The translations under genes were made by a program, and so were the position numbers. From the NCBI GenBank assembly GCA_014529385.2, contig CM043960.1:126332043-126396042 (forward strand): DNA of 64,000 nucleotides, read 5' to 3'. Positions 32,762-44,994 of the stretch are shown piece after piece; position 1 is the stretch's first letter; every line of letters begins with the position of its first letter. The notes under the pieces are model-generated. The model did not search any database. It worked only from the letters and a program-made list of their open reading frames with translations, and was not told where the DNA came from. This DNA is from Adiantum capillus-veneris (taxonomy: Eukaryota > Streptophyta > Polypodiopsida > Polypodiales > Pteridaceae).

Positions 32762-34003
32762 AACAAGTCTTGAGTTCTAGTCTCATTTTAAGTCTCTTGG
32801 GATTGTTTCTATGATGTTAAATCTTTTCTTCTTCTAGCATGATGAATGCCTTTCACTCGGGCCCACTGTAAACTATAATACTAGCATCAAACTTACAACT
32901 TCAAACTCTCCATGAGCGCAAACACTAGTGTATACCTTTACATTGGTAGAAACTAATTGGGATTTCTACAATACTTGTCCATAATGGCCCAAGTATCCTT
33001 TCAATCATCAATGCATCCATGCATCTCAAATTTTTTACTATCTTTGCATTGGTAGAAACTAACCAATACTTGTCCATAATGGCCCAAGATTCCTTCAATC
33101 ATTGGTGCATCCATGCATCTCTAATTTTTTTGCTATTCATCTTTTTCTAGAACCTTAGAATATTTGATTCTATTTGTAAACTCCAATAATTGTCTCCTTC
33201 CTCAAGTGTTCATCCTTGGCTACCATGGAAACGTGTCCTCAAAGGCCAGGTTTTATAAAAGCTTTGACCCAAACCATAGTTTAGGAGTTGGTGAGCTAGA
33301 AGCTTGAATTGTAAGTGGTTCCAAAATGTTGGAAGTTTTTGAACTAATGTAATAGCTTGGAGAAATTTAAACTTATGGAGCTAGTAGAGTCATGAAGAGT
33401 CAACATAATTTTGCACAAGCACTCTTCACAACATCTCTTGTTTGTAACATTTAGATTAGTTTAATTATGTGCGGGAAGCATATATTCGTGCATGGTTCAA
33501 CTCTTTCTTCTACCAATTGATATTTTACACACTTGTGCAAAGAGTCACTCCATGGAGAATGCAAAGCACAACCAAATAAATTTAATTTTACCTCCAACAA
33601 ATGTTCACAAAGAAATTGTAAAAGGGTTTAGAACCTAATAATATGAGCATTGTAGGGGCATGATTGAGAGCTCAAACCAACTTCATAATACAACTTGGAA
33701 CTCTTAGTGAGCCCAAATCACATCATACAAGCTTTACATTACAAAATAAAATTAGGGCTTTTGCCAATAGCTGCCCACTAACATAAACGTCCCTGCAATC
33801 CTTTGTGCATCCATAGATTGGTGCTTCACTATCGTTGCTTTTTATTTGGAACCTTATTGGAACTTTTCTAGTTTGGAACATTCATAAAAATGTCTATTGT
33901 ATACTTGTCAAAGTGTGTAGGTTTCCATTTGAAACATTTTATTGTCCAATACATATGTATTACACAAGCTAAGAAACCTTTATGAAATGCTATGTGAGAA
34001 CTT
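32236..34003. other. Non-coding AT-rich interval with microsatellite and local duplication
   Basis: I see no convincing gene. It contains a compound CT then CA microsatellite at 32684-32760 and a two-copy tandem repeat of about 110 bp (about 32936-33130; the phrase CTTGTCCATAATGGCCCAAG occurs in both copies), with a weaker third trace near 33795 (TTTGTGCATCCAT). Confidence 0.6.
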
Positions 34004-34233
34004 TGTTGGAATTAGGGTTGCAGTAAAACACACACTACTTGGAGAAGATGAAGGAAGCACAAGGCACACAACAGAGAGTGTATTACTTTGTGTGCATTGG
34101 AAAGATAAGATAGCCCTAGAGTGATGGGCGTATATACAATGCACGGGGAAAAAAAACCTCCTAGTGAGGGAAAAAATGCCCTGGCGGTCCTAAGTGTGTT
34201 CACACACATCACTACCATATGTATATGGTAACA
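34004..34233 (-). repeat. COP-2 3' LTR (230 bp)
   Basis: Plus strand starts TGTTGGAATTAGGG and ends TATGGTAACA, as in COP-1. Left flank is AACTT; the right end of the element is lost, so no TSD can be checked. Confidence 0.92.
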
Positions 34234-34259
34234 AATCCCCCATGGGAGCGATGCGGTGA

Positions 34260-35990
34260 ACAAGAGTTGGCACATAGAGTATAAGGAAGTTCCATGCCTT
34301 GTGAGGACATGATCAGTCCACGACGAGGAATAAGATTTTTGAAAAGCTTCAAGCTTTCCACATGAAAAAACCTTTGTGAAAAGATCTGCAAGGTTGTCTT
34401 GTGTTGGCACATAAGCCAAGCTAATCTCTCTGGTTGAGAGCCTCTCTTGTTGACATAGTGGTAATGCACATTAATGTTCTTTGTGCAAGCGTGAAAAAAT
34501 GGGTTCCTCGCAACTGCCAATGCGCTCTAGCTGTCAGTGTAGATAGTGTTGGCAGTGTCATGTCCACCTAACATCCAAATGATTCATAAGACGTTTGAGC
34601 CATACACACTCAATTATAGCTGTGAAGACTGCCCTGTACTCAGCCTCACAACTTGTGTGTCAAAACACCCAGCCCAATTTGAGCCTGAAAAAGCATGTAA
34701 ATCTGGTGGCAATGATCCCCCCTTGGGATAAAACAACCCAAGATGTAAAGTGCTACTCAAGCAGTAAAAGATTTTTTTGATAGCCTACCAATGCTTAGGC
34801 CCTGGGCTATGCATAAATCTACTGACTTGTGAGACTACAAACGGAATATCCGGCCTCTTGTTGCATACATAAATGAGACATCCACCAACAAAAAATTGCT
34901 AAAGAGTGACATTGACAGGATCACCAGCATCATGAAGACTCAATTTCAAAGTTGTTTCCATGGGAGTGCCAATAGGTTTGCAATCCTCAAGTCCAAACTT
35001 ACATAGCAATGTCTCTATGTAACTTGTCTGACACAAGACAATACCACCATCACATTGCTTAAATTGTATACTCAAGTAATGATGCAACAACCCCAAATCT
35101 TTCATCTTGAAAGTAGCATTCAAATCAGTCTTGAATTCAGCAATATGTCTATCATTTGGTCTAGTGATCAGCAAAGCATCCACATAGAGAACGATAATGA
35201 GAATCACATCACCCTCACGCTTTACATACAATGTGCTTTATGTTGGACTATTACAAAAGCCTCATTTGATCAAATGAGTATCAACTTTCTCATACCAAGC
35301 ACGAGGAGATTCCTTCAACCCATACAAAGATTTCTTACATTTTCACACTTTATCCTCTTGTCCTTTCTTGACAAAACCACGAGCCTGTGTTACACAAACT
35401 TCCTCAAATATGTCACCATTCACGAAAGTAGTAATAATGTCTAATTGATGTACATCCCAACCAAAATGAGTTGCCAATGCACATAGAAAACATACATTAG
35501 TCATACGAAAAAGTGGGCAAAAAATTCTCTTCATAATCTATGCCTTTTTGTTGTGCATAACCCTTTGCGACAAGTCAAGCCTTATAGCGATCAATCTCAC
35601 CATCCGGCTTGCGTTTCAACTTGTAAATCCACTATGTACTAATGGCCTTTTTTCCAACAGGAAAACCACATAAAGTCCATGTGTCATTTTCTATAAGTGC
35701 ATCATATTCATATTGCATGGCAGCCATCCAATTTTCTAAATTTTGTGCTTCATCAAAAGACAGAGATTCATCAACATCACATAAGCTAGATACAGCCAAA
35801 ACATAACAATCTAATGCATAAGATGCATGGCAAGAACATGAATAAGTACAAGTAGGCAAAGATGCATCCAATTTACTGTCATGCAAAGTATGCACCATCC
35901 ATTTTGGCATACTTCTAGCTTGCTCATTCTCATCCCTTTCCTCATCAAGTACATCACGTACATCTGCATCAAAAATTGACTAATTTGTAA
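34260..35990 (-). pseudogene. pol: COP-2 reverse transcriptase, RNase H and linker
   Basis: Matches COP-1: linker MPKWMVHTLHDSKLDASL, then YEYDALIENDTWTLCGF, RT fragments DVHQLDIITTFVNGDIFEE and LYVDALLITRPNDRHIAEF. The catalytic YVDD is changed to YVDA, so RT would be dead even without frameshifts. RNase H is short and broken; the tail reads DNLADLFTKVFSCGKLEAF. Confidence 0.85.
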
Positions 35991-36781
35991 CATTTTTGGA
36001 AGAGAGGTAAACAAATCATGATGTGAGGTAATGTGCTTTGTAGCACCACTATCAAAATACCACACATGTGAATCTGTAGCAACAAATATGCATGCATCAT
36101 GGACAGTAGGATCAGAAGTACACTCTATACTAAAATTCGACTTTGCATCTACATCAGCATCACAATCTCCTTTCACAAAAACTCTACAATAGCTGCAATT
36201 GTATTGGACCCAGTAGTTGATCCAACCTCTTTCTTATTAGCCTCTTTAACCTTCAATTTTAGACACTGCTTGATCAAGTAATCATTAGCTTTACAATAAT
36301 GGCAATGCAACTTCTTTTTGCGCTTATCACCAAAATTCTCACACAAAGTGCTGCCAGCAGAAGCGTTAGGAACATAAGATTTTCCAAAGTGGTTAATTGC
36401 TCTTACCACCTTTTCTTTGAGCAACAATAAAATCATGTTCAATTTCATGTTGTTTAGCCCTATTTTTTCTAGAAAGTGACTCTTGCAATAGCAATGTGCA
36501 TAATGCATCAAATTTGATAACTTTAGGATTTCCTTGGATCATAAGTCTCCAAGTACAAGCAAAAGTCTATTAAGAATTTGCAAAGCATCAAGAACTATCT
36601 GCCCAAGGAAACTGTCAAAAATGACTTCGCCTACAGAAATAAGTTGGTCATTTATATCCTTGACACCAGCAAGGAAAGTGTCCATTTCATCTTCCTCATG
36701 CATAATCTTGGACTCTAGCTCTTTACGCAGCAATACAATTTTTGTGTCATTATGACTTGCATAAAGACCAGTTAGAATATC
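35991..36781 (-). pseudogene. gag: COP-2 protease and gag
   Basis: Minus strand: GLYASHNDTKIVLLRKELES, EEDEMDTFLAGVKDINDQL, zinc knuckle CHYCKANDYLIKQC (C-x2-C-x4-H-x4-C) and protease WYFDSGATKHITSHHDLFTS with an intact DSG. Straight after FTSL the sequence jumps to the linker downstream of integrase (AAAATGTTAC, then DVRDVLDEE-like). Gag is truncated at its amino end by CHR-2. Confidence 0.85.
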
Positions 36782-37984
36782 TGTAACATTTAATGGCCTA
36801 GCAACTTGTGTGTAGCGCAAAATAGCATGAACGTAGTGAGCATTTCATTAGAACAGATTCCTAATGAGCATAACAAGAGTGCTTGGGTGGAGAGAGCAAC
36901 AAAAATCATAACACCTAGTTAGATAGGCATGAACAATAGTTCAAAAGAGAGAGAAATTAAGAAATTGACAACAGTTGAGGACCGAATTTACATGGAGCCA
37001 GTCCCCCTCCAAAAGGCTTTGTATTATAGGTTTCCCCCATCAAGAGAGACATTTTACAATACAATTCTTTGTGTTTCTTCAATAACTAGCTAGTGCAATG
37101 AAGATGGAAGCTTCAAGCACTAAGCAAAACACTTATAAAACACAACATCAATTCCCTCACAGTCTCAGACCCAAGAACTCACACACCTTTGAAGATGGTG
37201 AGAGCTAGCGGGGTATGAGAGTAGATTGAGAGGAAGAAGGAGTAGTCTTACGAGAAAGATGTACATCTCCTCACATAATCACTCATATCAGCATAGCATA
37301 GCTTAGTAATTAGCATGGTAGAGGAGATGATCATGCATTAAAGTTTGGCTCTTGGTTGGATTTGCATCACAAAGCCAAGAGTTGTTGGTGTAGGCCTCCC
37401 TTCTCACAAGCTTGGAGTAGGTGATAAACTTTCCATTAAAGCTTGAGAAGGAGAGAGAGAGAGAGAGAGTCTTCTTGCTTCACACATGAGCTTGTGTGAG
37501 TGTGTGTGGAATAATGCTTGAGAAATTCAACCCCCTCTCTCTCTTGGTCAACCCCTCATGCTATTTCCTCTTGTTGGCTTCCCATTGGACCCCTCCAGGC
37601 TTAGCCAATAGGATTTAAGAAGCATAAGTGATAGTCTTGTGACACGTGTCCCCCTTTCCCCTTTTGTGAGAGATTTATGTAAATAATTAATGCAACTAAA
37701 CTCTCATTGAACCCCTTTGTCTCTTGGCCAATAGGAATCAGGCAAGCCATTGCGCTATTGAATGCTCATTGGACCCCTTGGGAGACTATCCAAGAGTCTT
37801 CTACAGAGCTTAATTCTTATTAGTTCTTTTAATAAGTGTTTTTAAATGAATTAAACTAAATTTACTCTAGCCTAATTCTCATTGGTCCACCTCCATGGCC
37901 ATCCAACAGGATTTAAGTGCACCTTGTGGGCATTTGGGCTAGGGAGCTGACATGTGTCCTTCATTCCCTTTGTGTAAAGGAAGC

Positions 37985-38046
<62 letters not shown>

Positions 38047-38270
38047 CTCTATCATCCCCTACTTGCAAGGCTCACCCCCTCCTATGTAGGAATGGTTGAA
38101 GACTTTTTGTACACACACAAAGCATCCAATTTTCCTAAGCTTGACCATTGGACACAACCTTTGAATTTTGGAGCCTTAGCATTTTGGAGGTCTTAATGGG
38201 CTGAACCTTAGGGTCTTTAAAGCCCATTGTTGCACATTGCTCTTTTGCAGATGGCCCCCCCTTTGGATCC
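36782..38270 (-). repeat. CHR-2, chromovirus LTR fragment of the CHR-1 family
   Basis: Begins TGTAACATTTAATGGCC like the CHR-1 LTRs and follows them to CTTTGGATCC at 38270, about 160 bp short of the LTR end. It carries a short GA run (37450-37468) and a 58-bp GT run (37986-38043). No internal CHR sequence adjoins it, so it is a solo LTR remnant or truncated end. Confidence 0.9.
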
Positions 38271-38341
38271 ATGCACTCACGTGCATTCACTTGTTTAGAC
38301 TAAGTTCATTACCTCTAGGTACAACAGAATCGGGCAATGGC

Positions 38342-38374
<33 letters not shown>

Positions 38375-38489
38375 AAAGAACTCTTTATTATTTGTCAAAG
38401 GAGTCATGAGATACAAGGGGGATGGTGTGCCCCATCTCATTGACTTGCAAAGTGACGTCTCTACCCTTGTGCTAAAATGTTACCAACCT

Positions 38490-38700
38490 CTGTGGAAACT
38501 TGATGGAAACAACCATATGGCCACATATCCTCATTCTTGAGTGGAGAGATGAGAAAATCCTCTTTGTCCACATACTCTTGCACATTAAGGCTTAGCATTC
38601 CAATCAAAGGTGTGAGTGGAGTCTCTAGGACTTCAAAGGATCCTTCAATAGCATATGTTTCTGTGCGCTTTGCCGCACGTGTCGAAGGCTAGGAACTTGT
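38490..38700 (-). pseudogene. Chromovirus protease fragment
   Basis: The minus strand reads LSLNVQEYVDKEDFLISPLK then NEDM, matching LRLHVQSHVDKEDFFISPLK and HEDVILG of the CHR-1 protease. A frameshift follows. It is a relic of a different chromovirus copy; no RT is next to it. The 38271-38490 interval holds only a short CT run (about 38345-38373). Confidence 0.65.
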
Positions 38701-38884
38701 ATGTGCACTGTGCGAGCCTCAAAATGCTACAAGCACACAACTAGACAGTCCTAGCAAGCTCAAAGAAACAATGGTGTGTCACTCTCCACTCAATGCTTCC
38801 GTCATGAAGGATCTTGTGTTGTTGTGAAGAAGAAGGAGCCGCCAACGATACCGCGCTCAACCGCCGATGCTGCCGTAATGCTCG

Positions 38885-38885
38885 A

Positions 38886-38962
<77 letters not shown>
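38885..38962 (+). repeat. (CT)n microsatellite
   Basis: About 78 bp of CT with two A interruptions. It lies in what may be the LTR of another gypsy fragment whose right boundary is near 39268 (GGTTAACA followed by a polypyrimidine tract). Confidence 0.9.
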
Positions 38963-38966
<4 letters not shown>

Positions 38967-39268
38967 CATACACATGAGAGCACACAAAGGAGAGGGAGAT
39001 AGAGATGGAGCAAGAGAACTTCTTAGCTTACACCTCAGAGAATGAGGATTTTTAGGTCAAATGGACCTTTTATAAGAGTTTGACCCATTCACACATGGAT
39101 ACCCACAGTGGTCGGTTGTTGCAAAACTACTGTAAAAATAAGATAAGTGGTGTGCCTCTCATCGGCGATCACCTACACACCTATTGGACTGACAAGCCCG
39201 ATCCATGACTCAATAAAATAAATAATATGCGTTCGTCAAAGGTGATAGGGTGTCCGTGAGGGTTAACA

Positions 39269-39905
39269 TGTCCCCCCCTTCCTGATGTAGATTCCGTCCT
39301 TGGAAGCTATTGAGATGAAGTCCATTTGTCGAGGTGGAAGAGCATTCGAGATTGAATGTTCTTAGCCTTCTCAATCACTTCAAAATCAACCAAATTTGGC
39401 ACAGTAATTGCATTCTCATATACAATTAAAAAGCATATGCAGTTGTAGGCACATAAATTCATTGGTAATAGAATATTAAACAATTTGTCAGCAGTAAACA
39501 TTAAACCGTAATATAATCAAACGCATAAGCAGTTTTAAAGGTTAAAAACTAAACAAGTCTGGGGTCGCTAATTTAACAATCGAAAGGCACTAGAGGTCAA
39601 CTATTAATACCATGGGCAAGCTTCTCAATTTTCTCTATTCAATTAAGTTGTTTAATCACAAGATCCAAGTATTTCATGTCCAAGGGATGACTAGAGGCTA
39701 TACCTAGAAGACCTTGTAGTTAAGCTACGATAAAAGGAATTGCACATGAAATCATCGCCTGACTTATTCCCTTTTCTTTGACCCCCCAAAGTCTTTTCAC
39801 ATTGATTCAAGTTTGATGTGTGTGCTTATTTTGTATGCCTTGGGTTTTTTGATTTTCAAGGAAAAGCACCCACACTGGGAACCTCCAGGGCTCTAATACT
39901 ATAGG
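39269..39905 (-). other. Gypsy 3'-end fragment, identity unresolved
   Basis: TCCCCCCCTTCC at 39271 read on the minus strand is a polypurine tract next to TGTTAACC, an LTR-like start. The following 40 bp resemble the 3' end of GYP-3 at 41354 (TTCC, GTAGAT, CTTGGAA, GATGAAGTC). A degenerate primer-site complement GCTCTAATACTA is at 39890-39901. No gene can be called. Confidence 0.35.
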
Positions 39906-41353
39906 TGATACATGTGAGTGAAGTACCAAATCAAGCTGGGATTTCTCTTCCAACTTAAAATTTTACATTGTGACACTTTAGGATTTTTTGTTTGTTCGTT
40001 TTCAACATTTTTATTTTGTAAGTTTGGGGGGTCATATAACACTGTTACCCTTTCCAGGCTCATCACACTAGTAAACTCCCTTTATATTACTTAAGCTAAA
40101 GGTCAATAGGGACTAAGCCCACTAGAAAATGCTACTACATTTCACACAATGCTTCCTAAATTGGATTAAGAGCCTAAAGTAAGCATTGATTATTAGAAGG
40201 TATTTCCCATGGTATTAACGGTCTCTAATGCCTAACTTGGTTAAACTAGCTTAGCCAGAGTGCTTGATTCTTTAACCTAGACAAGGGATTATGAGAGAAA
40301 ATTATTTAGGATCTAATGTTTAACATAGGAAAATGTGATGAATATGTGCTCCCAATCACATTTAAAGCAGACAAACATGGATGCAAAAACAAATACAAGG
40401 GGCAATGCTAATGGACAAGAAACACCTGTTCGTGTTGATGATCGTGCTCGATTCAAAGAGTGGATGAGAGAAAGATTCCATGAAGTCCAAAATCCTAACA
40501 ACGGCAACACGTTCCTATACACAGTAGAAAACACAAGGAATACCTCTAGGAGGAACATCAATGGGAAGAGGCACCAACCTTTATTGAACACAATCAAACA
40601 ACATAAGGAACCCTAACCTAATAATTTGCACCCCACCCCTAGAGAGTCAAGGAAACATGATATTGTAGAGATGGGGAGGTAACCCTAAGGCTAAACCCCT
40701 ATCCTCATCATCATCAAGAAAAACAAAGTCATCATCCATGAGACCATACATGCCATCCGTGTAATCATGTAACTCTTCCTCAATCATCATTAGAGGCACA
40801 AATGTTCACTAAGAATGTCACTAGGCATCTATAGTCATCTTGGTCAAGAGGGTAAGCTTCTGCAATCAGACAGAAGTCATCTACTAACTATGAATTAGTC
40901 GTGGTCAAGAGACATATCATCCATTCTAACTCCTCAAAATTCCTCTCACTTGCTAGCGTATCTACCAAATCCCATTCACATGTTAGCACCGGGTAGACTA
41001 TGTGAAACACTTGTGAAAAGTAAAGAGGGTACCTCTCACCCAAGGTAGGAGTGGATGACTCTAGCATACTAGCCATATATGTACACACAGATAGATAATG
41101 GTTAGAGTGCAAATATTATAAGGGTCGTGTCAAAAGGTCGTGTCCTTGTGCATAATATGTTTTTATGATTTTGTCTCACATATAGAACTTGTAGGTTTCC
41201 AGATTTTTGTTTGGTGACTCTTGCTCTTTCACTTTTTTATTTTTGTTTTTGTGAGTATAAGGCTTTATATATACATTCCCTAACATTGCGAGATTGAGAG
41301 ATAAGGGAGGAAGGTTAAGAGGGGGGCAAGTGAATGATGGATGTCAGCAAACA
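39906..41353 (-). repeat. GYP-3 3' LTR (left boundary a candidate)
   Basis: The right boundary is good: plus AGCAAACA at 41353, then CTCCCCCCTTCCTTGG, which on the minus strand is the polypurine tract CCAAGGAAGGGGGGAG next to TGTTTGCTGACATCC. The left boundary is the first TG after a degenerate primer-site-like sequence, TGATACATG at 39906. No second copy is in the window, so the length cannot be proved. A 93-codon frame at 40335-40616 is of no known family. Confidence 0.45.
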
Positions 41354-42028
41354 CTCCCCCCTTCCTTGGGTAGATCATACCTTTGGAATGATGTCGTCGC
41401 CTTTTGAAACCAATTGTTCCACGTTGTTATGGATGAAGACTCTGACCAATAGTTTTTGACAACCCTAGGCATTTCATCTAGTTGCAAGGGTGATAAGGTA
41501 CTCTCCCATGATTTTAGTTGCACCATTGTTGTAGGTGGTGAACTTACAGTGGGAGGTGCAAACTCTTTCTTGTTTGTATGGATATGTAGAATGGTAGTGG
41601 AGGTTGTGTCAAAGCTTCTATTTCCGTATATAAAGTACATGAAGAGCAAGAAGCTTCATTTGTTTTTTCTATGGCTGAGCTGAGTGAAACAAGCCTTTAT
41701 CGCTTGGGTAACCAAACTAGCTCCGGGTCAAGTGTATAGTGTTATGTGATCTTTCCTTTTCCACGATATTCAATCAGCTTTATCATCATAAGATTTGACT
41801 CACATGGGTCAGGTGGTGACAGGTAAGAACACAATTTACGTTTTGGCACCCAGATTTAATCATTCCCTTCATAGTAGCCTTGGGCTTCCAATAGTTGATT
41901 GGGAGTCCAACGCAATGTTTTTTTACATTTCTTGGAGTGAGTGGGGCGTCTCTTACAAGGCTCCTATTTTTTAGCCTCAACAATGGTCACTAAAGAAGCT
42001 TTAGGGACCCACTTGTATATTTTCTTTG
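41344..42028 (-). pseudogene. GYP-3 WVPK-repeat region
   Basis: The minus-strand frame (42010 downward) reads KWVPKASLVTIVEAKK, stop, LRWTPNQLLEAQGYYEGN, stop, IWVPKRKLCSYLSPPDP and, further on, LDPELVWLPKR. The block LLEAQGYYEGN then W-V-P-K recurs in GYP-2 as KLLEAQGFYEGNTPIWLPK. The tail (41344-41649) reads SWESTLSPLQLDEMPRVVK and ends DLPKEGG just before the polypurine tract. Three stops break it. Confidence 0.65.
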
Positions 42029-42545
42029 TTATATTAGGATGGGTCTGTGTGTCGCAAGCTTTGTTTCAACTACAGAAGTTGAAGCTCTAGAGAGTTGGGC
42101 TATAGGGCCATATGGTTCAACCTTCTGGACATGCAATGTTTTGGGTTTTATTTCCTCAAGTGGCAATATCTCAGGGACTATGGCTTGAGTGGCAGGGCTA
42201 AGAGTTGGTTTCTGCATTGTGACACTTCCATTCCCCCAATCAATAGTGCATTTGGTGGCTATCAACCATGTGCGTCCTAGGTTTATATTACCCTCCATAG
42301 TTCCAGCAGGCATGACCAAAAAGTCTTAAGCTACAACCTTGTTGTCATAACTGACAGAAGTGTGTCAGATTCCAAAAACCGTGGTTTTTTCTTATTGACA
42401 CCCTTGACTTGGATAGTACTCTTAGATAGAGATGGCTTTCCTAACTGACACAAAACCCCATATGACAACAAATTATATTTAGCACCCGTGTCTAATAAGG
42501 CATTATATAGCACTTTCCCATAGGCGCTACTTAGCTCAATAGGGT
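42029..42545 (-). pseudogene. GYP-3 second retropepsin-like domain (PR2)
   Basis: The minus strand reads LYNALLDTGAKYNLLSYGVL with catalytic DTG at about 42484-42492, then KSTIQVKGVNKKKPRFLES. After a frameshift near 42330 comes FLVMPAGTMEGNINLGRTWL, the I/N-L-G-x-x-W-L strand. It lies 3' of integrase, as in GYP-1, while a separate protease remnant is in the usual place (57497-57808). Confidence 0.75.
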
Positions 42546-42769
42546 ATCATAGAGGTGTGTCAGAGTCCAACCAATCATCCTTTGTTTCAACGTGGAATGC
42601 ATGTGTAACTCCAAGGTTGGCCTCTCATTGGCGTCTTATGTGTTGTTGTCGCTCCTTTGCCTCACGTTGAGCTTGTATCTTTTTCAATTCTGCTTGTGCC
42701 TTGGCTGCCTTTTTTTTATGGATGGCACGTAGCTCCTCTTGGCTTAAAGAATCATAATATCTTTTAAAT

Positions 42770-43787
42770 TTACTCCCATTGAGGATCTAATGGTTTTAAC
42801 TCCATCAAGAGTTCCCACATGAATGGTAACTTGTGGGGTGATTTGCATACTCTATATGGTCCTTTTTTGGCATATTTCAAACTTTTCTTCTCGTTACGCA
42901 CTCCATACATAAGGACTTTATCACCAACATTGATATCTTTATTCTTTAGATGACGGTCAAACCATTTCTTCCTCTCATTTTTCTCCACAAGTGCATTTTG
43001 CACAGCCAATTGCCTTTCTTTGTCTAACCTTTCAAGGATATATAAACGCTCAACTAAAGGGTTACCATCCCAACCTTCTTGTGAAGCTACATGCAGACTA
43101 GGAATTACAAAATCCCATGCCATAACTGCTTCTTGGTCATATATCATTTTGAATGCTGTAGAATTAATAGCCACTTTGTAAGAAGTACGGTCAGCCCATA
43201 GAGCTGATGTCAGCTTCAAATCCCAATCTGTGCGATGAGCTTCCACTGTTTTGGTCAAGATAGAAATTAAGGTCTTGTTAGTGCTCTCAGCTTGGCCATT
43301 TGCTTGTGGGTAATACGGTGTAGACTTATGGTGAGCTATCATGAAGTTTGTTGTGAATTTCTTTATCACTCCATTTATAAAATGAGTACCATTGTCACTC
43401 ACAATTTCAAAGGGACAACCAAATCTTGTAATAACATTCTCAAAGAGAAATGGCAGTTGACCTTGCATTAGCCTTGCGTGTCGCCCTGGCTTCTGTCCAC
43501 TTTGTCACATAATCAGTGGCAACGATAATATATCGAGATTGAGTGTTATGAGATGTCGCACTAATTGGGTCTACAAAGTCTAAACCCCATTTTTCAAATG
43601 GTTGAGTCACTTTAACAGGATGTAAGGGCATCTTATCCTTTTGTTGTGTAATCTTATAACATTGGCATTCATCACACCCTTTTGCAAAAAGAGATGCATC
43701 CTTAAATAAGGTAGGCCACCAATAGCCTAATTGTAACACCTTTCTAGCAGTTAGCTCCCTTGAGAAGTTTCCTCCGGCTATACCCAT
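42770..43787 (-). pseudogene. pol: GYP-3 integrase
   Basis: Minus strand. Zinc-finger part: SRELTARKVLQLGYWWPTLF and GCDECQCYK. Core: D in KWGLDFVDPISATS, D in IVSDNGTHFINGVIKKF and E in ANGQAESTNKTLISIL; the end has LWADRTSYKVAINSTAFKM, KWFDRHLKNKDINVGDKVL and KKGPYRVCKSPHKLPF. One frameshift near 43450 splits it in two ORFs. The catalytic residues are all kept. Confidence 0.9.
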
Positions 43788-44049
43788 GTGGGCTTCTTGC
43801 AGTATGTATAAATACTCATCCTTAGAAGCACAACGTCTCAGAATATTGTCCTTCCCTAGCTTTTAAAGAGTTCCTACAATTAGAGAATAAGGTTCACATT
43901 CTTTTAACAGTTTTTGAGCTATATCCTTACAAAGCTCCTTGGGTGAAAAACCATTAACTAGAAAGTTCACAATCTTCTCATTCCATTGAGGCGTGGTCTT
44001 GATAGGAACAGGGAAATATCGGTCAATTCATCGTCAATTCCAGTAGGGG

Positions 44050-44420
44050 CTTCACCATTGGGTATGCGAGACAAATGATCCACCATGACATGTCTTTTAC
44101 CAGGTCTCACCACAACAATAAAATCAAACTCAAGAAGAATTAACAACCATCGTGTAATTCTTCCCGTGGAACAAGGTTTACTAGATACAACAATGCTTGA
44201 TGATCAACATAGAAAACAAACTTGTTGGCAAGAGGGAAGTAGCGATATTTCTTCACTGCATAAATCATAGCTAAACCTTCCCTCTCTGTAGTGGTGTAGT
44301 TTCTCTCAGCATCATTTTATTGACGACTTGCAAAGGTAATGGGGTAGTCCAATTTATGTTCTTGTGGTTGAGCTAGAACACACCCCCAATAGCAAAGTTT
44401 GATGCATCAATATGCACATG
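44050..44420 (-). pseudogene. pol: GYP-3 RNase H
   Basis: Read on the minus strand across several frames: IDASNFAIGGV, then ERNYTTTEREGLAMIYAVKK, YRYFPLANKFVFYVDHQALL and a frameshifted tail with the D-H-L-S-R region (TGTCTCGCATACCC near 44060). The order matches Ty3/gypsy RNase H (first Asp in DAS, Glu in T-E-R-E, Asp in Y-V-D-H). The stretch 43788-44050 is the decayed spacer before integrase. Confidence 0.78.
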
Positions 44421-44514
44421 AAAAATTACATTCCAATCGGGAACTCGTAGAATGGGAGTGCTTGTCAAGGTCTTTTTCACTGACGCATAAGCATGGTCAC
44501 ACTGACTCCACGAT

Positions 44515-44994
44515 TCAGTGGAACTCAATAAGAAGTTTGTACAATGGACGAGCTATCTCGACAAAGTTTAAAATAAATCGCCGGTAATAACCAACATGGC
44601 CCATGAACCTTTGAACTCCTTTATAGTTTATAGGTGGTGGCAAATCAGCAATGGCCTTAATTTTGATTTCATCTGTGGAAATCATATTTTTGGGCACTAT
44701 ATGTCCTAAAATGACTCCATGTTTAACCCCAAATTGGCATTTGAAAGGGTTTAAGGAGACGCGATACAATCTGCACTTCTCAAACACTTTTCGTAAACAT
44801 GATAGATGTTCTTTCTAGCAAGAATAAACATAAAGGTCATCTAAGAAAGAATCGCAAAAATCCCTCAAATATTCTCTAAAAGCAGTGTTTATTAATCTTT
44901 GGAAGGTAGCAGGGGCATTGGTTAAGCCAAAAGCCATAACACGAAATGCAAACACTCCAAATTTGGTTATAAATTCCGGTTTAGCTTGGTCCTT
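44515..44994 (-). pseudogene. pol: GYP-3 reverse transcriptase, 3' part
   Basis: Minus strand from 44994: [39 protein letters not shown], the catalytic [10 protein letters not shown], then a stop, VFEKCRLYRVSLNPFKCQFG, ILGHIVPKNMISTDEIKIK and RFMGHVGYYRRFILNF. It is the direct continuation of 56056-56348 once GYP-2 and one TSD copy are removed. Confidence 0.9.

Larger units (their letters stand above)
34004..36781 (-). mobile_element. COP-2, copia element with integrase deleted and 5' end lost
   Basis: A minus-strand relative of COP-1. The 3' LTR (34004-34233) is followed by RT-RH, the IN-RT linker, then, by an internal deletion, protease and gag. It is cut at 36781 inside gag by the CHR-2 LTR (flank ATATC). 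It serves as the intact reference for the COP-1 sequence across the inversion breakpoint (YDALIENDTWTL). Confidence 0.9.

Noticed and set aside
40335-40616. 93-codon plus-strand ORF (MNMCSQSHLKQTNMDAKTN)
   Set aside because: It lies within the candidate GYP-3 LTR, on the strand opposite to the element, with no recognised domain or second copy to test it.
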